The translations under genes were made by a program, and so were the position numbers. From Lelliottia jeotgali (lineage in GTDB: Bacteria; Pseudomonadota; Gammaproteobacteria; Enterobacterales; Enterobacteriaceae), in NCBI GenBank assembly GCA_002271215.1, contig CP018628.1, positions 1,798,001 to 1,862,000 of the forward strand: a stretch of DNA of 64,000 bases, read 5' to 3'. The notes beneath the pieces are model-generated. The model was not told the origin of the DNA. It saw only the letters and a list, made by a program, of their open reading frames with translations, and did no database searches. Below, piece after piece: positions 11,935-25,304 of the stretch; within the stretch, counting starts at the first letter, position 1, and each line of letters starts with the position of its first letter.

Positions 11935-13398
11935 CTAACTATCGTCAGATGAGGGATGCTGGCGGCCAAAAATGGCGACCATGCGCGCACCGCCCAGCAG
12001 GCTGTCGCTGGTTTCAATTCTGCCGTTGTACTGATCGACAATCTCCTGCGCGACGGATAAACCGACACCCTGACCAGGGCGGAGCGTATCGGCGCGTTGA
12101 CCGCGATCAAACACCACGTCACGCTTGTTTTGCGGGATACCGGGGCCATCGTCCTCAACGATAATTTGCAGCTCGTCATCGGTCTGGTGCGCAGAAACCT
12201 CGACAAATTCGAGGCAATATTTGCAGGCGTTATCCAGCAGATTACCCATCACTTCCATAAAGTCATTTTTCTCACCGACAAAACTGATTTCCGGCGAAAT
12301 ATCGAGGCTAATGTTCACCCCTTTGCGTTGATAGACTTTATTCAGCGCTGAGGTCAGGCTATCCAGCAGCGGGGCGACGGGGTGCAGTTCACGGCTTAAC
12401 AACGGGCTGCCGGAGCGCATACTGGCGCGGTGGAGATAATAGCCAATCTGCTGGGAGATACGGCTGATTTGCTCCAGCATTACCGGCTCGGCGTCGTCGA
12501 CGCTGAGCTTCGAGCTGCGCATCGATCGCAACGTGCTTTGCATCACCGCGAGCGGCGTCTTCAGACTGTGCGTCAGATCGGTCAGGGTGGTACGATATTT
12601 ATCGTAACGTTCGCGCTCGCTTTTCAGCAGGCGGTTGAGATTTCGTACCAGGCTGGTGAGTTCGCGCGTGGTTTGCGAATTGAGCTTATCCCGATTGTGT
12701 TCTTCGAGCTCGCGGACCTCTTTCGCCAGCGATTCGATAGGACGCAGGCTCCACCAGGCAGCGACCCACAGCAGCGGGATAACCAACAGCAGGTTGGCAG
12801 CCAGAACATATACGAACCAGCTCCAGACCATGTAGGAACGTTTAAGCTCTACCGGAATGGTGTCGATGACTACGATGGTGAGCTGCGGCATATCAATGGT
12901 CGCCGGGTAGAGATTAATCGCTACCGAGTGCGTCATCTCTGTATTGTCGTCATCCTCACGAATTTCAGCGAGTTCGCGCTGCATGGACTCGTCGTTGCCC
13001 AGCAGTGAACTGGTCGCATTCAGATCGGCTTCAATTTCGTGGAATCCGTTAGTTTTAAGCCACTCCGGACGAATGCTTTTTTCCACCCACGGCACATGGC
13101 GCTGCGCCCACAGCAACTGACCTTTTTCATCATAAATCAGTGCCATCGTCGGGCTTTGCCGGTTGAGATTTTCCGGCATTTCCACGCTGATTCGATTATT
13201 TTCCCATTTAGCCAGGGTGTAGAAGAGATTGCTCTCGCCGCGCAGCAGGCGGAATGTGGTCTTATCGAAGCTGACGCTATACCCGACCAGCGCCACCATG
13301 CCGTAAGCGAGAGACAGGATCAGCACCACGGCAGCGGTGGCCAGTAAAAAGCGGACCCGCAGCGACAGCGGCAAAAAGTGGCGAAGGATTTTTTTCAT
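11935..13398 (-). CDS. phoQ: PhoQ, Mg2+/antimicrobial-peptide sensor histidine kinase
   Basis: The 487-residue sensor kinase has a first membrane segment near 17-38, a periplasmic PAS-like sensor with the acidic patch EIREDDD (145-151) that binds divalent cations and peptides, a second segment near 194-214, HAMP, the phospho-accepting His277 in [11 protein letters not shown], and an ATP-binding domain with DDGPGIP. It phosphorylates PhoP. The ATG is immediately next to the phoP stop, so the two are cotranscribed. Confidence 0.97.
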   Translation of the reverse strand: MKKILRHFLPLSLRVRFLLATAAVVLILSLAYGMVALVGYSVSFDKTTFRLLRGESNLFYTLAKWENNRISVEMPENLNRQSPTMALIYDEKGQLLWAQRHVPWVEKSIRPEWLKTNGFHEIEADLNATSSLLGNDESMQRELAEIREDDDNTEMTHSVAINLYPATIDMPQLTIVVIDTIPVELKRSYMVWSWFVYVLAANLLLVIPLLWVAAWWSLRPIESLAKEVRELEEHNRDKLNSQTTRELTSLVRNLNRLLKSERERYDKYRTTLTDLTHSLKTPLAVMQSTLRSMRSSKLSVDDAEPVMLEQISRISQQIGYYLHRASMRSGSPLLSRELHPVAPLLDSLTSALNKVYQRKGVNISLDISPEISFVGEKNDFMEVMGNLLDNACKYCLEFVEVSAHQTDDELQIIVEDDGPGIPQNKRDVVFDRGQRADTLRPGQGVGLSVAQEIVDQYNGRIETSDSLLGGARMVAIFGRQHPSSDDS

Positions 13399-14073
13399 TT
13401 AGCGTAATTCAAACAGGTATCCCTGACCCCTCACCGTGGTGATGACGTCTTGTGGGTATTGTGCCTGGATTTTTTTACGTAAGCGGCCCATCAGCACATC
13501 AATGGTGTGGCTCTCGCGCAGTTCGGCATCGGGATAAAGCTGGAGCATTAAGGAATCTTTACTCACCACTTTGCCGCTGTTGCGGATCAGCGTTTCCATA
13601 ATGGTGTATTCAAACGCCGTCAGCTTGATAACTTCGTCGTTGATCGAGAATTCACGACGCGAGAGATCCACCTGGAATGGCGGAAGGGAGATAACCTGGG
13701 ACGCCAGACCGCTGTTACGGCGCATCAACGCCTGCATACGGGCGGCCACTTCTTCGATATGGAACGGTTTGGTGACGTAATCATCAGCGCCTGCGCTGAG
13801 CACTTCAACTTTGTCCTGCCAGCCTTCACGGGCAGTTAGAACCAGCACCGGAAGAGAGACATCGTGGCTGCGCCAGCGGCGGATCAACGATAAACCGTCT
13901 TCATCCGGCAGCCCCAGATCGACGATGGCGATATCGGGCAGGTGTTCATTGAGATAATAATCTGCCTCTTTTGCGTCTTCCGCGTCATCCACCTGATGCC
14001 CCATTTCCTGAAGCTGAACTTTCAGGTGATGACGTAGCAATGCATTATCCTCAACAACCAGTACGCGCATCAT
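13399..14073 (-). CDS. phoP: PhoP, response regulator
   Basis: This OmpR-family regulator has the receiver Asp in [11 protein letters not shown] (residue 52 here, 51 if the second Met is used), Lys in YVTKPF, and a C-terminal winged helix ending [10 protein letters not shown]. Two adjacent ATGs (14073 and 14070) follow AGGGAGAAG; both are plausible, and Salmonella uses the MMR form. It activates Mg2+-limitation and acid/peptide stress genes, including its own operon through the PhoP box at 14132-14148. Confidence 0.97.
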   Translation of the reverse strand: MMRVLVVEDNALLRHHLKVQLQEMGHQVDDAEDAKEADYYLNEHLPDIAIVDLGLPDEDGLSLIRRWRSHDVSLPVLVLTAREGWQDKVEVLSAGADDYVTKPFHIEEVAARMQALMRRNSGLASQVISLPPFQVDLSRREFSINDEVIKLTAFEYTIMETLIRNSGKVVSKDSLMLQLYPDAELRESHTIDVLMGRLRKKIQAQYPQDVITTVRGQGYLFELR

Positions 14074-14113
14074 CTCTTCTCCCTAACATGAATGGTATGA
14101 ATAGTTTAACGTG

Positions 14114-14148
14114 ATTATGTTGTTACGGGGATAAACATTGCGTAAACC
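14114..14148 (-). promoter_or_regulatory. PhoP box and -10 of the phoPQ promoter
   Basis: On the minus strand GGTTTA-CGCAA-TGTTTA (14148 to 14132) matches the PhoP direct-repeat consensus (T/G)GTTTA-N5-(T/G)GTTTA in both halves. Twelve bases further on is CATAAT (14119-14114) as the -10. The box takes the place of the -35, as in PhoP-activated promoters, which indicates autoregulation of phoPQ. Confidence 0.9.
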
Positions 14149-14160
14149 GCAGAGGAAGGA

Positions 14161-14180
14161 ACCCTCTTTCCGGGCGGAAA
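14161..14180. terminator. Hairpin between purB and phoP
   Basis: A perfect 7-bp or longer stem (ACCCTCTTTC with GAAAGAGGGT) lies just after the purB stop. The T-run on the minus strand is weak, so it may be a poor terminator or an mRNA-stabilising hairpin that allows partial read-through into phoPQ. Confidence 0.55.
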
Positions 14181-14194
14181 GAGGGTAAAGGCAA

Positions 14195-16214
<2,020 letters not shown>

Positions 16215-16241
16215 ACGTGCTCCTTTTGGTGTGCAAACTGT

Positions 16242-17372
<1,131 letters not shown>

Positions 17373-17391
17373 TTAAAGGCGGCGTATTCTA

Positions 17392-17865
17392 TCACGCGCC
17401 CCCCGCGTTGGCACCCTCTGTAAACGGCCAGTTAAATTCCGCGATCACCTCAAGCGGCAGGCGGCTACCGGACTGATAGCAGCGAATGCTTTCGGCAACC
17501 AGCGGAGAGCGCAGGTTTGGCGCGTTCAGGATCTCCTCTGCCGTCACCCACAGGCAACGGTCGATATCGTCGTCGTGCGGCTCAGTGGCGCACATTTCGT
17601 TAAGTTCGACGACGAATAAAAAGCGCAGGAATGGCGTGCGATCGGGAGCGATCCACTGATGCAGACGCACAAAGTGCTGCGGTTCGGCGTGAATACCGGT
17701 CTCTTCCCACAACTCGCGACGCGCGGCCTGAACCAGCGTTTCGTCGGCTTCAAGATGACCCGCGGGCTGGTTCCACAGCGCTTTGCCGTTGATCGTCTCT
17801 TCGACGACGAGGAATTTGCCTTCGGCGTGAACCAGGGTGGCGACGGTAACGTGTGGTTTAAACAT
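17392..17865 (-). CDS. nudJ: NudJ, Nudix phosphatase
   Basis: The 157-residue Nudix hydrolase has its Nudix box at residues 36-58 (from GHLEADET through RELWEETGI). In E. coli NudJ hydrolyses thiamine pyrimidine pyrophosphates and nucleotide di- and triphosphates. The gene starts 40 bases before mnmA in the same direction. It diverges from the extra methylglyoxal-synthase-like gene. Confidence 0.94.
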   Translation of the reverse strand: MFKPHVTVATLVHAEGKFLVVEETINGKALWNQPAGHLEADETLVQAARRELWEETGIHAEPQHFVRLHQWIAPDRTPFLRFLFVVELNEMCATEPHDDDIDRCLWVTAEEILNAPNLRSPLVAESIRCYQSGSRLPLEVIAEFNWPFTEGANAGGA

Positions 17866-17909
17866 CGTTTTTCCTTAGTTAGCTGAATGACGCAATTCAA
17901 TATCAATAT

Positions 17910-17946
17910 TTGATCTGGATCACATTTTTACCCGGTGCTCTATACT
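17910..17946 (+). promoter_or_regulatory. Candidate FNR/CRP-type site and -10 for the mgsA-like gene
   Basis: TTGAT-CTGG-ATCAC (17910-17923) matches the FNR box TTGAT-N4-ATCAA at 9 of 10 positions and also resembles a CRP site. TATACT (17941-17946) fits a -10. The spacing puts the site near -37, which is not ideal for class II activation. It could equally act on the divergent nudJ. Confidence 0.4.
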
Positions 17947-17983
17947 TGCTGAGGTTCTGATTCTCACCACCGAGGGTACCATC

Positions 17984-18481
17984 ATGCAGCTTACCACGCG
18001 TACTATGCCGCAAAAGAAACGTATCGCTTTAGTGGCTCACGATCCCTGCAAACCCGACCTGCTCAACTGGGCAATCGATAATCAAACGGCACTTGAGGGC
18101 CACACCATCTACGCCACCGGCACCACCGGAAACCTGCTGCTTGCCCACACGCGTTTGCCCGTCCTGGCGCTGATGAGCGGCTCGATAGGCGGCGACCAGC
18201 AGCTGGGTTATCTCATCGCGTCGGGCCAGATTGATGTGCTGGTCTTTTTCTGGGACCCGCTGAGCGCAGTGCCGCATCACTCGGATGTGAAGGCCCTGAT
18301 GCGTCTGGCAACGGCGTGGAATATTCCCATCGCCAGCAATGCCTGTAGCGCCAATTTCCTGATCCACTCGTCGCTCTTTGAGCAGACGTTCGATATCACC
18401 GTTCCGGACGGAGATGCGTTCCTCAGCAGTCGAGTATCCCACGTCACGCAAAATGGCGTGCATACGCAGCATCTTTTATAA
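17984..18481 (+). CDS. Methylglyoxal-synthase-like protein (second MgsA-type gene)
   Basis: The 165-residue protein aligns with E. coli MgsA almost residue for residue. His19, Asp20, Lys23, the phosphate loop ATGTTGN (44-50), catalytic Asp71 (GGDQQ), Asp91, His98 and Asp101 are all present. MgsA converts dihydroxyacetone phosphate to methylglyoxal and phosphate. It has a 13-residue C-terminal extension and differs from MgsA at about half of the remaining residues. E. coli has nothing here between nudJ and rluE; its mgsA is elsewhere. The gene ends inside the rluE stop region (6-base convergent overlap). Catalysis is likely but inferred; it might have diverged in allostery. Confidence 0.85.
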   Translation: MQLTTRTMPQKKRIALVAHDPCKPDLLNWAIDNQTALEGHTIYATGTTGNLLLAHTRLPVLALMSGSIGGDQQLGYLIASGQIDVLVFFWDPLSAVPHHSDVKALMRLATAWNIPIASNACSANFLIHSSLFEQTFDITVPDGDAFLSSRVSHVTQNGVHTQHLL

Positions 18482-19138
18482 CGAATCTATCGGGATTTCC
18501 CGCCACTCACCCGACGCCAGATTGTCCAGCGTCAATGTCCCCATCGCATACCTTATCAGGCGCAACGTTGGAAAACCGACATGCGCCGTCATGCGTCGCA
18601 CCTGGCGATTCCGCCCTTCATATAAGGTGATTTTCAACCAGCTGGTGGGGATGGTTTTGCGTTCGCGAACCGGGGGATTGCGCGGCCATAACCACTCGGG
18701 TTCTGCGACCAGCTCAATACCGGCGGGCAGGGTGGGGCCGTCATTGAGCGTCACGCCATTGCGCAGGGCATCAATCGCCTCTGCCGTCGGTTCGCCCTCC
18801 ACCTGCACGTAGTAAATCTTACCGGTGCGCTTGCCCGGCTGGGTCAGTCGCGCCTGGAGCTGTCCGTCGTTAGTCAGCACCAGCAGGCCTTCGCTGTCCC
18901 TGTCTAAGCGGCCAGCGGCATAAATTCCTTGTAACGGGATGTAATCTTTCAGGGTGCTGCGTCCCGCCTCATCCGTGAACTGCGGCAGCACATCATAAGG
19001 TTTATTGAAGATAACCAGCCGCTTCGGTCCAGTGTCAGGCTTTTTTTTGGCGTTGCGTCGCGTGCTGAATCGTTCAACTTGGTGATTTCTAAAAGAAGTT
19101 TTGTTCATAGTGTTTTCAGAATGGGTGGATTCGAGCAT
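18476..19138 (-). CDS. rluE: RluE, 23S rRNA pseudouridine(2457) synthase
   Basis: The 220-residue RsuA-family synthase has catalytic Asp in [14 protein letters not shown] and the family motif RNRQVRRM. It makes pseudouridine 2457 in 23S rRNA. The start at 19138 ([13 protein letters not shown]) parallels the E. coli form; Met11 is an alternative, and neither has a strong ribosome site. The N-terminal 35 residues are basic and flexible. Confidence 0.93.
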   Translation of the reverse strand: MLESTHSENTMNKTSFRNHQVERFSTRRNAKKKPDTGPKRLVIFNKPYDVLPQFTDEAGRSTLKDYIPLQGIYAAGRLDRDSEGLLVLTNDGQLQARLTQPGKRTGKIYYVQVEGEPTAEAIDALRNGVTLNDGPTLPAGIELVAEPEWLWPRNPPVRERKTIPTSWLKITLYEGRNRQVRRMTAHVGFPTLRLIRYAMGTLTLDNLASGEWREIPIDSL

Positions 19139-19246
19139 TATAACGGAAATTCATGAGTGATTGGCGCGAGCCTGATATTCGAGTAGTATGAGCTCGCATA
19201 TTACAACTCATTAACAAAAAACCAGAAGCGCTCGAAGGAGAGGTTA

Positions 19247-20497
19247 ATGGAAAGCAAAGTAGTCGTTCCGGCGGAAGGTAAGAAGATCACCCTGCAAGAT
19301 GGCAAACTGAACATCCCTCACAACCCAATCATTCCTTTCATTGAAGGTGATGGTATCGGTGTGGATGTGACGCCAGCCATGATCAAAGTGGTGGATGCCG
19401 CCGTGCAGAAAGCCTATAAGGGCGAGCGGAAAATTTCCTGGATGGAAATCTATACCGGCGAAAAATCTACCCAACTGTATGGCCAGGATGTCTGGCTGCC
19501 AGAAGAAACTCTGGACCTGATTCGTGATTACCGCGTTGCCATCAAAGGCCCGCTGACTACCCCGGTCGGTGGCGGTATTCGTTCCCTGAACGTTGCGCTG
19601 CGCCAGCAGCTTGACCTGTACGTGTGTCTGCGCCCGGTGCGTTACTACGCGGGCACGCCAAGCCCGGTTAAACACCCTGAGCTGACCAACATGGTTATCT
19701 TCCGTGAAAACTCCGAAGACATCTATGCCGGTATCGAGTGGAAAGCCGACAGCGCCGAAGCCGAGAAAGTGATCAAGTTCCTGCGCGATGAGATGGGCGT
19801 GACGAAGATTCGTTTCCCTGAACATTGCGGTATCGGCATCAAGCCGTGCTCTGAAGAAGGCACTAAACGTCTGGTGCGTGCAGCCATCGAATACGCGATC
19901 ACCAACGACCGTGATTCCGTGACCCTGGTGCACAAAGGCAACATCATGAAATTCACCGAAGGCGCTTTCAAAGACTGGGGTTACCAGTTAGCGCGCGAGG
20001 AGTTTGGTGGTGAGCTGATCGACGGCGGCCCTTGGGTGAAAATCAAGAACCCAAATACCGGCAAAGAGATCGTGGTCAAAGACGTGATCGCCGATGCGTT
20101 CCTGCAGCAAATCCTGCTGCGTCCGGCTGAATACGACGTGATCGCTTGTATGAACCTGAACGGTGACTACATTTCCGACGCCCTGGCAGCCCAGGTTGGC
20201 GGTATCGGTATCGCCCCAGGCGCAAACATCGGTGACGAGTGCGCGCTGTTCGAAGCCACCCACGGTACCGCACCTAAATACGCAGGCCAGGATAAAGTGA
20301 ACCCAGGTTCCATCATCCTCTCCGCGGAAATGATGTTGCGTCATATGGAATGGTTCGAAGCCGCAGACCTGATCGTTAAAGGTATGGAAGGCGCGATTAA
20401 CGCTAAGACCGTAACTTATGACTTCGAACGTCTGATGGAAGGTGCTAAGCTGCTGAAATGTTCAGAGTTTGGCGACGCGATCATTAAAAACATGTAA
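19247..20497 (+). CDS. icd: Isocitrate dehydrogenase (NADP)
   Basis: The 416-residue enzyme has the length of E. coli Icd. Ser113 (GGGIRSLNV), the site phosphorylated by AceK, is present. It oxidatively decarboxylates isocitrate to 2-oxoglutarate in the TCA cycle. GGAGAGG precedes the ATG. In many enterobacteria the icd 3' end is a prophage integration site. Here icd is intact and no second copy of its end was seen within the window. Confidence 0.98.
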   Translation: MESKVVVPAEGKKITLQDGKLNIPHNPIIPFIEGDGIGVDVTPAMIKVVDAAVQKAYKGERKISWMEIYTGEKSTQLYGQDVWLPEETLDLIRDYRVAIKGPLTTPVGGGIRSLNVALRQQLDLYVCLRPVRYYAGTPSPVKHPELTNMVIFRENSEDIYAGIEWKADSAEAEKVIKFLRDEMGVTKIRFPEHCGIGIKPCSEEGTKRLVRAAIEYAITNDRDSVTLVHKGNIMKFTEGAFKDWGYQLAREEFGGELIDGGPWVKIKNPNTGKEIVVKDVIADAFLQQILLRPAEYDVIACMNLNGDYISDALAAQVGGIGIAPGANIGDECALFEATHGTAPKYAGQDKVNPGSIILSAEMMLRHMEWFEAADLIVKGMEGAINAKTVTYDFERLMEGAKLLKCSEFGDAIIKNM

Positions 20498-20520
20498 TCC
20501 AGATTCTGGGTTAAACAAGA

Positions 20521-20547
20521 ACGGGAGCCGAATGGCTCCCGTTTTTT
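20521..20547 (+). terminator. Rho-independent terminator of icd
   Basis: The stem ACGGGAGCC / GGCTCCCGT is followed by seven Ts, 23 bases after the icd stop. Confidence 0.93.
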
Positions 20548-20585
20548 TATGTCTGATTGGGTATGACTCTTTTGTGAAAACTGTA

Positions 20586-21278
20586 TTACAGGTATTTCAC
20601 AGAGATGGTTGCCTGGCCGTCCAGAGGGGTATCATCAGTGATTGCCAGAGGAGTCGTCCCTTGGATAGAAGCACCCACTTCCAAAATATCGCTGGCAGTC
20701 GTTAATGCAATCGGGTCCGCAGCCAGAGGAGGCATAGCAAGGAACGTCATCAGTCGTCCACCGTCATTGTGGTTGTAAGAACCACCGTTGCTGCCTGCCG
20801 TCCATGTTGCGGCAGAGTCATCAGAATAACCAATCTGAGCGACTGCACCGTCGACGAGTGGCTCACCGTGGTTGGCTGTGCGAATGGCGTAAGAACCTAA
20901 CTTAACCCCCCCTTTAGTCATACCCAGACCATACTCATCTGAAGTGTTAGGTGCCACTTCAGTGCCTACTACTGGTTTTGTATCAATTACAGAATCTGTT
21001 CTGTCATCCGTAATGGCCCAGGCTACTTTGGTTGGGGACTGACAGGTCAGAGTCAACGTAATATCTTTTGTGCCAAGCTGGTTGACGTCAGCTGCGTTAA
21101 GGGAGCTCAGAGAAATTTTACCGTAATCCACTACTCCACCGGATGAGAGCGTAGGCGTACAGGAGCCCATGATCAGAGTTCCCTGTACTTTCAGATCAGC
21201 CGTTTCAGCCGCAAAGGCTGAGTTAGCAGTAGCGATAACGAGTGCAGCAGCTGCGCAGTATTTAAAAATAGTTTTCAT
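20586..21278 (-). CDS. DUF1120-type fimbrial subunit (probable main pilin)
   Basis: The 230-residue protein has a signal peptide (MKTIFKYCAAAALVIATANSA, cut near AFA|AETAD). The N-terminal strand is followed by MGSCTPTLSSGG, and the C-terminus ends ATISVKYL with the penultimate Tyr usual for chaperone-usher subunits. It resembles the DUF1120 proteins of the E. coli yhcADEF/gltF clusters. The pilin role is inferred from its neighbours (chaperone, usher) and these motifs. It is last in the minus-strand cluster but has a 316-base leader with its own operator-like word, so it probably has a separate strong promoter. Confidence 0.82.
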   Translation of the reverse strand: MKTIFKYCAAAALVIATANSAFAAETADLKVQGTLIMGSCTPTLSSGGVVDYGKISLSSLNAADVNQLGTKDITLTLTCQSPTKVAWAITDDRTDSVIDTKPVVGTEVAPNTSDEYGLGMTKGGVKLGSYAIRTANHGEPLVDGAVAQIGYSDDSAATWTAGSNGGSYNHNDGGRLMTFLAMPPLAADPIALTTASDILEVGASIQGTTPLAITDDTPLDGQATISVKYL

Positions 21279-21594
21279 GGAATAATAACTCTTAAGTTGG
21301 ATGATTTAAAAAAAGACAGTGTTGTCTTGTTGGAAGTATTATCTGCATTATTGATGAATGGTTCAATTCCATAAGATCGCAATTAAATATTCAATGTTGA
21401 GTGTAAAATTGGACTCAATAATGAAAGCGTAAAATAAGGGGCGAGGATTAACGAGAGAATTAAAATAGATAATAAGGCGGAATTAAAACGGATGTGATAA
21501 ATGGGATACAGATAAACGAACGGGAACGGGACACGGATCGCCTGGTAAACCGATTCAGGCTTTCCGCTATTTCAAATAAGAGAGTGTGGGGGGA
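21279..21594. promoter_or_regulatory. AT-rich leader of the 20586-21278 pilin, with palindromic operator-like site
   Basis: No gene is seen in these 316 bases. At 21397-21418 the arms TTGAGT and ACTCAA form a 22-bp interrupted palindrome. Its minus-strand right part, TTGAGTCCAATTTT (21418 to 21405), recurs with one change upstream of the other pilin (26137-26150), at nearly the same distance from the start codon (126 and 120 bases). Confidence 0.6.
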
Positions 21595-22224
21595 TTACTC
21601 TAAATCTTTCACGTCCATCAGCAAACCCTTGCTAAGCATCACTTTGCCCTCGGACTTGAACTGGGCCAGCATCTTCATCACTGTGCTGCGCGATAGCCCG
21701 CTTTTATCGACGATATAGTCAGCCGCTGTGCGGCGTAAACGAATGATCTCTGGCTCGGCCTGCAGCTGATAGAGGCAGTTAATCACCTGGGCGTAACTGG
21801 ATACCCCGGCCATATTGTTAACATACTTCAGCATGTTAGCGATGGTCATCATGTGGTTGACTGAAACGCCTTGCCACAGGTGTTTTTCATTGATGATTTT
21901 CTCTGCCTCCACAAAAGGCAGAAATTCATAGCGGATATCGGTGCAGGCCCGAAAATACAAAAGCGTAGTGTCAAAATAGAGGTTGATACCGAAAATTCGC
22001 GGCGCACTGAAATTCACTAACAGGCGGTCATCACTGGGACGACAACCTGAAATGACTCCCTGATGAAAAATGAGAATATTTCTTTCAGTGAAACCGTCCA
22101 TCGTGACAATCTGATTTTTGCGTTTGGTAAAGATATTTTCTTGCTGTGATAAATTATCAATTAAGAGCTGAATATGTTCTCTGGGATTTAACATAGAATG
22201 TTTTCCACTCATCACTGTTGCCAT
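21595..22224 (-). CDS. Winged-helix transcriptional regulator of the fimbrial cluster (CRP-fold, IprA-like)
   Basis: The 209-residue protein has an N-terminal effector-like beta domain (about 25-110) and a C-terminal helix-turn-helix (about 165-200: RRTAADYIVDKSGLSRSTVMKML), resembling the IprA/YaiV group of CRP-fold regulators common in fimbrial operons. No cysteine or nucleotide-binding signature is evident. Starts at 22224, 22212 or 22194 are possible; the last (MLNPREH) has GTGGA about 9 bases upstream. It lies between the minor subunit and the main pilin genes and probably controls this cluster (inference). Confidence 0.72.
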   Translation of the reverse strand: MATVMSGKHSMLNPREHIQLLIDNLSQQENIFTKRKNQIVTMDGFTERNILIFHQGVISGCRPSDDRLLVNFSAPRIFGINLYFDTTLLYFRACTDIRYEFLPFVEAEKIINEKHLWQGVSVNHMMTIANMLKYVNNMAGVSSYAQVINCLYQLQAEPEIIRLRRTAADYIVDKSGLSRSTVMKMLAQFKSEGKVMLSKGLLMDVKDLE

Positions 22225-22289
22225 TAATAGTAGCCTATATTCGAAAGGAGATGTGTCTTTACAGCCACATACGTGAAGCCCATGTTTTT

Positions 22290-22844
22290 TTACTGGCTCT
22301 CAACCTGAACGGTCAAATTTGCCAGTAAATCCTCTTCATCTTGAGGATGTTGTTGTTCGGGTTTCAGCGCTGGTCGAATACGCAAAAGCACAGAAAATTG
22401 CTGGCCGACAGGCACTTCGCCGTTACGCACGGGGAGTAGACCGTCGTTGTTGAGAACCAACAGCTTTTTCCGATTTCTCTCCTGCTTTGGCACGAAAGAA
22501 CCGTGAGTTAGCGTCTTGCCGAGATCAACGGGTTTACCGTCCAGCACCGCCTGTTGAGCGGAGATCACAATATCTCCGCTGTCGCCGAAGCGGAAACGTC
22601 GCTGTCCAGAGTCATCGCTAATAAACAGCGCCATCTCCTGCGGTTCGCTACAAACGGCGTTCACTCTGACTTCACGTTCATCTAGCGTATACACACCGCC
22701 GCGATGGCTGGTTAGTTCGCTATTACTCAATTTGCCATAATCCACGGTCGTTTCGGAGACGGTAACATCGCATTCGGCGCGGGCAGCACTTACACAGAGT
22801 AATCCGGCCAGCAGTGTCAATGTCAGGATCGTTCGGATTTTCAT
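22290..22844 (-). CDS. Fimbrial subunit, probably minor or adaptor
   Basis: The 184-residue secreted protein has a signal peptide MKIRTILTLTLLAGLLCVSAARA, with cleavage before ECDVTVSE. The beta-rich body is unlike the two DUF1120 pilins, with VDYGKLSNSEL near the N-terminus. The start at 22844 overlaps the usher stop as ATGA; a second ATG at 22850 is less likely. It corresponds in position to YhcE/minor subunits. Whether it caps, anchors or binds a ligand is not readable from sequence. Confidence 0.7.
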   Translation of the reverse strand: MKIRTILTLTLLAGLLCVSAARAECDVTVSETTVDYGKLSNSELTSHRGGVYTLDEREVRVNAVCSEPQEMALFISDDSGQRRFRFGDSGDIVISAQQAVLDGKPVDLGKTLTHGSFVPKQERNRKKLLVLNNDGLLPVRNGEVPVGQQFSVLLRIRPALKPEQQHPQDEEDLLANLTVQVESQ

Positions 22845-25285
22845 TTGCATACCCCGTTAATGTTTTCATAAGTCTGTTTTTCGCCCTCTGGCGAAAGGGT
22901 GTAATTGATCTGACAAACGCGCACGCTGTCTTCGTCTGTGAGATAAAGCTCAGGTTTAGCAGAAACGTCCTCCATAAACAGCAGCCCGTTGTCCACTGCT
23001 GTGGCAGCGTAATTTCCGGCTCCGTCAACCACGGTGCTGCCTTTTTTCAGGATTTGACCATTCGCCATCTGCACGTGGAGCATGGCGCGGTGTACATGCA
23101 ATGTATTGAACTCGACGTGGCCGACTGCGCCACGGCCTGTTGCCAATTCGCTAAAACCGTTCTCGACGTCCACGTCCTGCGGAAGACTTTTCGCGTCCAT
23201 TTCAACGCGCACTTTGTGATATGGATTGACGGACGGCACCACAGCCTGTCCCCAATGGTCGGTCCAGACGTCACCAGATGGGGTGTTAATGCGTGTTCCG
23301 GCCAGGTCTTTACCCGCATCAATGATGGCGAAAGTGTCCTTAACCGGCCACGGTGAGAACGTCACGCCGTGCGGGTGAGCAACCACCCCACCTGAAAGTG
23401 CTACACCGTAGTTACGTCCGTCTGGTCCGTCAGTTCCGGCGCTGACACCCAAACGGGTATAATGCAGGTTGCTGTTAATCGATCCGTTGAAGCTGTTTTC
23501 CCGATCGGCCATATCGCGCTCGGCGGCCAGGGAATAACTGGTGCTCTGATTAATATCTCCGTTGGTTTGCAGACCCGTATTAGTTTCATGATGGAGGGTG
23601 TGCGAATAGGCGCTGATATGTTGGCCGCCCAGCGGCATGCTGATATTTACAAACACCGTATCGCCGTTGTCATTGCTGTTGTTGCGATCGTCGTCATGGT
23701 CATCGTTATTCTGATTTACAGAGCGCTGCCAGCTCACATTGAGATTCATGCGGCCAAAGGATTTACCCCATGCGGCATTCACGAACTGACTGCCTTCATT
23801 CCCTTCGGTGCCCTGGGTCTGCGAGTAATGCAGGCTAAACGCGCCGAAATCTGCCAGGGAGAAATGCACCCCTGCTGCATACTCTCCCTCATACTGCTGA
23901 AAATCATCCTCAAGAGAATCTTCCAGCTCGCGATAGCCGGAGCTGTAGCGTGTCATGCTGAAATCGGTAGTGAGCTGGCTGGACATCATATAGCTGGCTG
24001 ACAGCGTCGTACTTCGGCCCTTAACGCAGTGCTCATGATCCATCGAGGTTTTCAGGGTGGTCGACAGCAGCATTTTGTTAGACGGCAAAGCATCCACCGT
24101 CAAGGCCGCAGCGTCATAGCCCTGTGCAGTCATGACGCCAGTGCCGATATTCAGCCAGGGTTTGATCCGCCAGCCGTCGGAAAGGGTTGCCAGCATCGGC
24201 TGACTCTCATCATCTCCGTTGCTGCGATAGCGGCCCACGGCGGCAGAAAGGCCCGATGGGCTGCTCAGTTGGTGGCTGTTCACTGCGTCGGCAGGAATGA
24301 TGAAATGGTTTTTGCTGCCGTCGGTTTCTGTCACCGTCACGTCCAGTTCGGCATTTGTTCGGATTATAGGAACATCGTTCAATGTGAACGGGCCGACGGG
24401 GACTAACGTCGAGTAGATAATGCGGCCCGCCTGACGAACTTCAACACGCGCCTGGGCTGAGCGAGCAATACCCGACACCGTGACACCGCTGCTGCCTTCC
24501 GGGCTTAATGCCTCTTCCGGCATAATCTGTACACCTGAAATCGATGTGCCAGCAAAAATCGAGCCGCCGGTGTTGATCTGGCCGGCCTGGAAAATTTTCT
24601 GGCTATCCACCAGCGTGTGCTGCAGATAGGCGTACAGGTTATCGGTGGTTCGTGACCCATTCTCTTCATTCAGAGACTGGCGGCTGCGGAACAGCCAGTC
24701 ATGCATGTTCAGACCTTCTTCCAGCATCAACTGCTTTGTCTCGCTGTTGTTGCTGTCTGAGGTATTTTGCGTCGCAAAGGCGGTGTAATTGAAAATGCCC
24801 GCCGTACCGCCCGTGCTGTAATCTTTGGCCTGGTCACCTTCGCTGGTGGTATCGATGGCTTCTTGCGGAACGACCAGATCCAACTCCTCCTGTGCAGGAA
24901 CGGCAGTAATGACCGTGCCTGGGAAGGTTTTCGTATAGTCGAAACAAGCATTGCTCTTATCGTCATCGCCGAGCTTTGCCACTTCACGCGGCACCACTAA
25001 TGAGGCTCCCTGCAAAAAAGGCGTTGTGGCACACAGCTGGCCATCCTGGCCAAAGGTTGCGGAAACCTTTCCTTTTTTCTCGCCATTCACCACCACAGTG
25101 ACCATTTTTACGCCGGGCGTAAATTTCGGCGCAGAGGCGAAATAATGACCCAGAGACGGATCAAGGCCGCGGTCTTTCATGATGCTGGTATCAAATTCCA
25201 GCGGGGCTTCTGCCGCAGAGGAAAGTACCGGGTACAGACAGCAGAGAACAGCTAACGATAAATAACGATGCGATAACGAAACCAT
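22841..25285 (-). CDS. Fimbrial outer-membrane usher
   Basis: The 814-residue FimD/PapC-family usher (YhcD-like) has a signal peptide ending near SSA|AEAPLEFD, an N-terminal chaperone-subunit-binding domain (about 25-150), a 24-strand barrel with a plug domain (GVTVSGIARSAQARVEV near 265-285), and C-terminal domains. The barrel region holds a low-complexity Asp/Asn stretch (NQNNDDHDDDRNNSNDN, near 535). It exports and polymerises the subunits. It starts 19 bases after the chaperone stop. Confidence 0.92.
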   Translation of the reverse strand: MVSLSHRYLSLAVLCCLYPVLSSAAEAPLEFDTSIMKDRGLDPSLGHYFASAPKFTPGVKMVTVVVNGEKKGKVSATFGQDGQLCATTPFLQGASLVVPREVAKLGDDDKSNACFDYTKTFPGTVITAVPAQEELDLVVPQEAIDTTSEGDQAKDYSTGGTAGIFNYTAFATQNTSDSNNSETKQLMLEEGLNMHDWLFRSRQSLNEENGSRTTDNLYAYLQHTLVDSQKIFQAGQINTGGSIFAGTSISGVQIMPEEALSPEGSSGVTVSGIARSAQARVEVRQAGRIIYSTLVPVGPFTLNDVPIIRTNAELDVTVTETDGSKNHFIIPADAVNSHQLSSPSGLSAAVGRYRSNGDDESQPMLATLSDGWRIKPWLNIGTGVMTAQGYDAAALTVDALPSNKMLLSTTLKTSMDHEHCVKGRSTTLSASYMMSSQLTTDFSMTRYSSGYRELEDSLEDDFQQYEGEYAAGVHFSLADFGAFSLHYSQTQGTEGNEGSQFVNAAWGKSFGRMNLNVSWQRSVNQNNDDHDDDRNNSNDNGDTVFVNISMPLGGQHISAYSHTLHHETNTGLQTNGDINQSTSYSLAAERDMADRENSFNGSINSNLHYTRLGVSAGTDGPDGRNYGVALSGGVVAHPHGVTFSPWPVKDTFAIIDAGKDLAGTRINTPSGDVWTDHWGQAVVPSVNPYHKVRVEMDAKSLPQDVDVENGFSELATGRGAVGHVEFNTLHVHRAMLHVQMANGQILKKGSTVVDGAGNYAATAVDNGLLFMEDVSAKPELYLTDEDSVRVCQINYTLSPEGEKQTYENINGVCK

Positions 25286-25304
25286 CTCAGAATACTCGGT
25301 TAAA

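Noticed and set aside
19247..20550. Prophage attachment at the icd 3' end
   Set aside because: icd is complete, with its normal terminator; no integrase, phage gene or second copy of the icd end was seen.
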